A stretch of 64,000 bases of DNA from an uncultured Bacteroidota bacterium (GTDB lineage: Bacteria > Bacteroidota > Bacteroidia > Chitinophagales > Saprospiraceae). The notes beneath the pieces were generated by a model. That model saw only the letters and a program-made list of their open reading frames with translations, was not told the origin of the DNA and searched no databases. The stretch lies in the NCBI GenBank assembly GCA_937870795.1, contig CALMWS010000219.1, forward strand, positions 31,422 through 95,421, in the 5' to 3' direction. Positions 61,788-64,000 of this stretch are shown here, one piece after another; within the stretch, counting starts at the first letter, position 1, and each line of letters begins with the position of its first letter. The translations under genes and the position numbers were made by a program.

Positions 61788-63465
61788 CTTCTTTGATTCT
61801 TATTTCTACCCTTCTGTTTTTTTGCCTCTTTTCTTCGGTACTGTTGTCAGATACCGGCTGTGTGTCGCCATAACCTTTGGTACTTACCCGGTTTTCTGCT
61901 ACCCCCTCCCGAAGCAACAAATACCGGATGGTTTCTGCCCTGTTTCTCGAAAGATTTAACAAATCGGTTTTGTCACCTACATTGTCGGTGTGACCCTCAA
62001 TGACAATGCCCAGTCCCGGATTTCTCAACAATGCCTGCGCCAGCTTTTTTATTTCAGGTAAAGATTCTGTTTTCAACACTGCACTGGCCTGTTCAAAATA
62101 AAGATTGTGCAAAACGGTGGTTACTCCCGGCCTTAAGTTGGCCGGCAATACCGACTCTTCGTTGGTCATAGTAACCATTGAGGCTGTGGTGATTTTGCCC
62201 TTGGGTTTCATGGTCAGTTGGATGGTGATCTCATGGATGCCCTGATCAATCAGATCCTGGGGTTCAATCATCTTTAACTCGGTTCTAATGCCTCTGTTTT
62301 CAGCAACCATGTAGAAGGGTTGATTTTTTTCGATGTACACGCTATGCCTTCCATCCCGCGATCTGAAATAACCCAGCCATTCAATGTCAGCTCCCTCTTC
62401 TGCCGTTCCCCAGCTGATTTCTGCCGGAAACTTTGTGCCATCTTCTTTGATCGCTTCAATGTTGATTTTTATCTTTTGAAAATCACGCGCGCGGTTCAAC
62501 CTTGCGGTAAAGATATCGCTGTTGCCATCCCGGTCTGAAGTAAAATAAATGCGGTCGCCGTCCCTGAAAACACAGGGGTGGGCTTCGTTAAAGGTTGTAT
62601 TTACAGGTGGTTTGAGACAAATTGCCTCTTTCCACTGGTAGGCCGATGTGTTTTGGCGGTCGCAGTAATATATGTCTTTGCCTCCGTTTCCTCCGGGTCG
62701 GTCAGATGCAAAAAACAATCGCTGGCCATCTTTACTGATGAAGGGCGTGGCTTCATCCCAAACCGTATTTACACGCCACAATGGCAGGGGCTTGCTGTAA
62801 TGTTTGTCTTCCAATCTTTCACACAGATACAAATCTTTGGGCTGATCAACCTCCCGGGCCATGGCAAGAATGATAAAGCCACCATCCGGAGCCATGGTAA
62901 GATTGACTTCATGGGCATTTCTGTCAAATTCATCGATTTGTATTCTTTCCGGAAAAGTACTTTCAAAGTTGTCATCCAGCACTACCCTGCTAAACCCTTC
63001 CCGCATGCCTCCACGGCTCTCAAACTGGTTGATGACAATAAATGTATTGCTTTCGGGAGTAGGCGTGCAAATGCTGTTGGGCAGCGCATTGTTGAGCGGA
63101 TATCCCGGGTGATATGCTCTCCTGAGTGTGTCTCTGTCTACAATTGCCACGTGTATGTCCTGGTTGTAACCGGTGTGCACCGGATCCGGTACATTTCTGC
63201 CCGCTATTTGGCCAAAGATGGTGGAAAGTTTGTCGTAATATGCTTCCAGGGTTAGTACTGAAAACAAGTCTTTTTCATCTACAATCAGCGTTTTATTAAA
63301 ATCAGGACTGCCTACCCGGGTGAAAAACATGGTTTTTTCATCGTTTGAAAAAACAGGGCAGATTTCATTGTAGAAATCGGTATTGACAGGAAATGGCAGT
63401 TTTCGCAAACTATGCTGCCCTGCTAACGGCAGCGCAAAAAGCAGCAAAACCCAACCAAACCTCAT
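61774..63465 (-). CDS. PD40-repeat OmpA-family outer-membrane protein
   Basis: 563 residues from the ATG at 63463-63465, chosen because it opens directly with a signal peptide (MRFGWVLLLFALPLAG). PD40/WD40-like beta-propeller repeats: CPVFSNDEKTMFFTRVGSPD, PFISKDGQRLFFASDRPGGN GGKDIYY, PCVFRDGDRIYFTSDRDGNS DIF (about 30-320); a beta domain follows (about 325-430); then OmpA peptidoglycan-binding domain (IVIEGHTDNVGDKTDLLNLS, RVSTKGYGDTQPVSDNS, KNRRVEIRI, about 450-560). Anchors outer membrane to wall; similar layouts occur in gliding/secretion-system-associated proteins, but no other such gene is in the window. Confidence 0.9.
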   Translation of the reverse strand: MRFGWVLLLFALPLAGQHSLRKLPFPVNTDFYNEICPVFSNDEKTMFFTRVGSPDFNKTLIVDEKDLFSVLTLEAYYDKLSTIFGQIAGRNVPDPVHTGYNQDIHVAIVDRDTLRRAYHPGYPLNNALPNSICTPTPESNTFIVINQFESRGGMREGFSRVVLDDNFESTFPERIQIDEFDRNAHEVNLTMAPDGGFIILAMAREVDQPKDLYLCERLEDKHYSKPLPLWRVNTVWDEATPFISKDGQRLFFASDRPGGNGGKDIYYCDRQNTSAYQWKEAICLKPPVNTTFNEAHPCVFRDGDRIYFTSDRDGNSDIFTARLNRARDFQKIKINIEAIKEDGTKFPAEISWGTAEEGADIEWLGYFRSRDGRHSVYIEKNQPFYMVAENRGIRTELKMIEPQDLIDQGIHEITIQLTMKPKGKITTASMVTMTNEESVLPANLRPGVTTVLHNLYFEQASAVLKTESLPEIKKLAQALLRNPGLGIVIEGHTDNVGDKTDLLNLSRNRAETIRYLLLREGVAENRVSTKGYGDTQPVSDNSTEEKRQKNRRVEIRIKEVTDK

Positions 63466-63553
63466 TGTGCCAATTTTAGAGCCGCAAAGGTACTCTTTTC
63501 GACCAATTTCTATTTGAATGGCCGGAACCATAGTGGTAAAGAAACCAAAACTA

Positions 63554-63584
63554 TTGACAGGCGTTATAAAATCCGATACCTTTG
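63554..63584 (+). promoter_or_regulatory. promoter (TTG-N20-TACCTTTG)
   Basis: TTG at 63554-63556 and TACCTTTG at 63577-63584 match the Bacteroidota consensus with 20-bp spacing, 125 bp before the gene at 63710, giving a leader of about 120 nt. Confidence 0.5.
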
Positions 63585-63709
63585 GCGGGATTTGAGCTTT
63601 TTAGATCCCAATCCTGATTTTTGACTGATTTTCAGTCATTAATTAGTCACTTTTTTTGGAATTATTTAGGCCTGATATTTGTTGTAACAGGTCGGAACAG
63701 AAATAACTT

Positions 63710-64000
63710 ATGGATATAAACCAGAATTACAGCTTACTGATTCAGAAATTAGATCAATTTATTCGAAAATACTATCTAAACCAACTGATCAGGGGCTCAC
63801 TTTACACCGTTGGGGCGGTACTTTTCCTGTTCCTTGTTTTTAGCTTTCTTGAATATTCATTTTATTTTGGAACTCTGGGCAGAAAAATCCTCTTTTTCAG
63901 CTTTATCACTGCCTTTGCTGCCACTGCCTATTTTTGGGTGCTCTTACCCCTGTTTCACTATTTTAGATTGGGTAAGACCATTTCACACGAGGAAGCTGCA
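63710..64000 (+). CDS. DUF4175-like membrane protein, N-terminal part, cut by window edge
   Basis: 97 residues visible. A charged start (LLIQKLDQFIRKYYLNQLIRG) is followed by two membrane helices (LYTVGAVLFLFLVFSFLEYSF and FSFITAFAATAYFWVLLPLF) and HYFRLGKTISHEEAA. This start is the one I associate with large Bacteroidota DUF4175 proteins (over 1000 residues); recalled from family knowledge and not proven by this fragment. Divergent from the OmpA-family gene, 244 bp away. Confidence 0.6.
   Translation, partial: MDINQNYSLLIQKLDQFIRKYYLNQLIRGSLYTVGAVLFLFLVFSFLEYSFYFGTLGRKILFFSFITAFAATAYFWVLLPLFHYFRLGKTISHEEAA

Noticed and set aside
62578-63255. Long open frame on the plus strand opposite the OmpA-family gene (225 codons)
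   Set aside because: Fully antisense to a well-supported gene with PD40 and OmpA motifs; no start context or homology features.

Overview
The window reads as a chromosomal segment of a Bacteroidota (Bacteroidetes) bacterium, probably of the Saprospirales/Sphingobacteriales type. The evidence is a SusC/SusD outer-membrane nutrient uptake pair, an ECF sigma factor/FecR/TonB-receptor set, many signal-peptide lipoproteins, scarce Shine-Dalgarno sequences, and repeated occurrence of the Bacteroidota promoter -7 element TAnnTTTG just upstream of genes. The genus is inference; no rRNA or tRNA gene was seen. Coding density is very high, with many 4-45 bp overlaps, and no IS element, prophage, CRISPR array or integrase was recognised.

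Layout. 1-2246: the start of a thiolase (cut by the window edge) divergent from adenine deaminase. 2253-13375 (minus): SusC, SusD and two large tandem FG-GAP/ASPIC-UnbV lipoproteins, apparently one nutrient-acquisition locus with a hairpin terminator after susD. 13376-16691: a LacI-family regulator preceded by two adjacent CAAACGTTTG palindromes, followed by a TonB-receptor-like protein. 16695-21685 (minus): three tandem POT-family peptide transporters. 22001-25833: KdsD-like isomerase, RecQ, AroQ. 25963-29893: small envelope proteins and a tight four-gene cluster built around an exported YidD-like protein and two TPR/DUF5683-like proteins. 29872-34696: QueD, then mreC-mreD-pbp2-folA and a haem-binding protein. 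34699-39331 (minus): ECF sigma, HExxH lipoprotein, FecR, STN-type TonB receptor, divergent from a duplicated-domain lipoprotein with a GHGP-repeat linker. 40198-46476: TIGR01777 epimerase, DUF6913-like, DapA, a gluconokinase/6-phosphogluconate dehydrogenase fusion, Ogt, an MtfA/M90-like protein that has lost its HExxH site, and a carboxypeptidase-like-domain protein. 46647-52137: M19 dipeptidase, two bacterial-PH-domain membrane proteins, Prs and two outer-membrane proteins. 52134-55161 (minus): mreB, a VanX-type D-Ala-D-Ala dipeptidase and cinA. 55287-64000: hypothetical, TPR protein, sugar/sorbosone dehydrogenase-like protein, TesB, phosphohexomutase, PAP2-like membrane protein, PD40-OmpA protein, and the start of a DUF4175-like protein.

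How parts work together. The SusCD/ASPIC locus, the LacI regulator and the peptide transporters look like an uptake neighbourhood. MreB, MreC, MreD, PBP2 and the D,D-dipeptidase supply cell elongation and wall turnover, but mreB sits about 21 kb from mreCD-pbp2. The most unusual items are the exported YidD cluster, the HExxH lipoprotein inside a sigma/FecR operon facing a His-rich-linker lipoprotein, the inactive-looking M90 protein, and a possibly leaderless LacI gene whose -33 element lies in its operator. All functional statements rest on reading sequence by eye; no database search was run.
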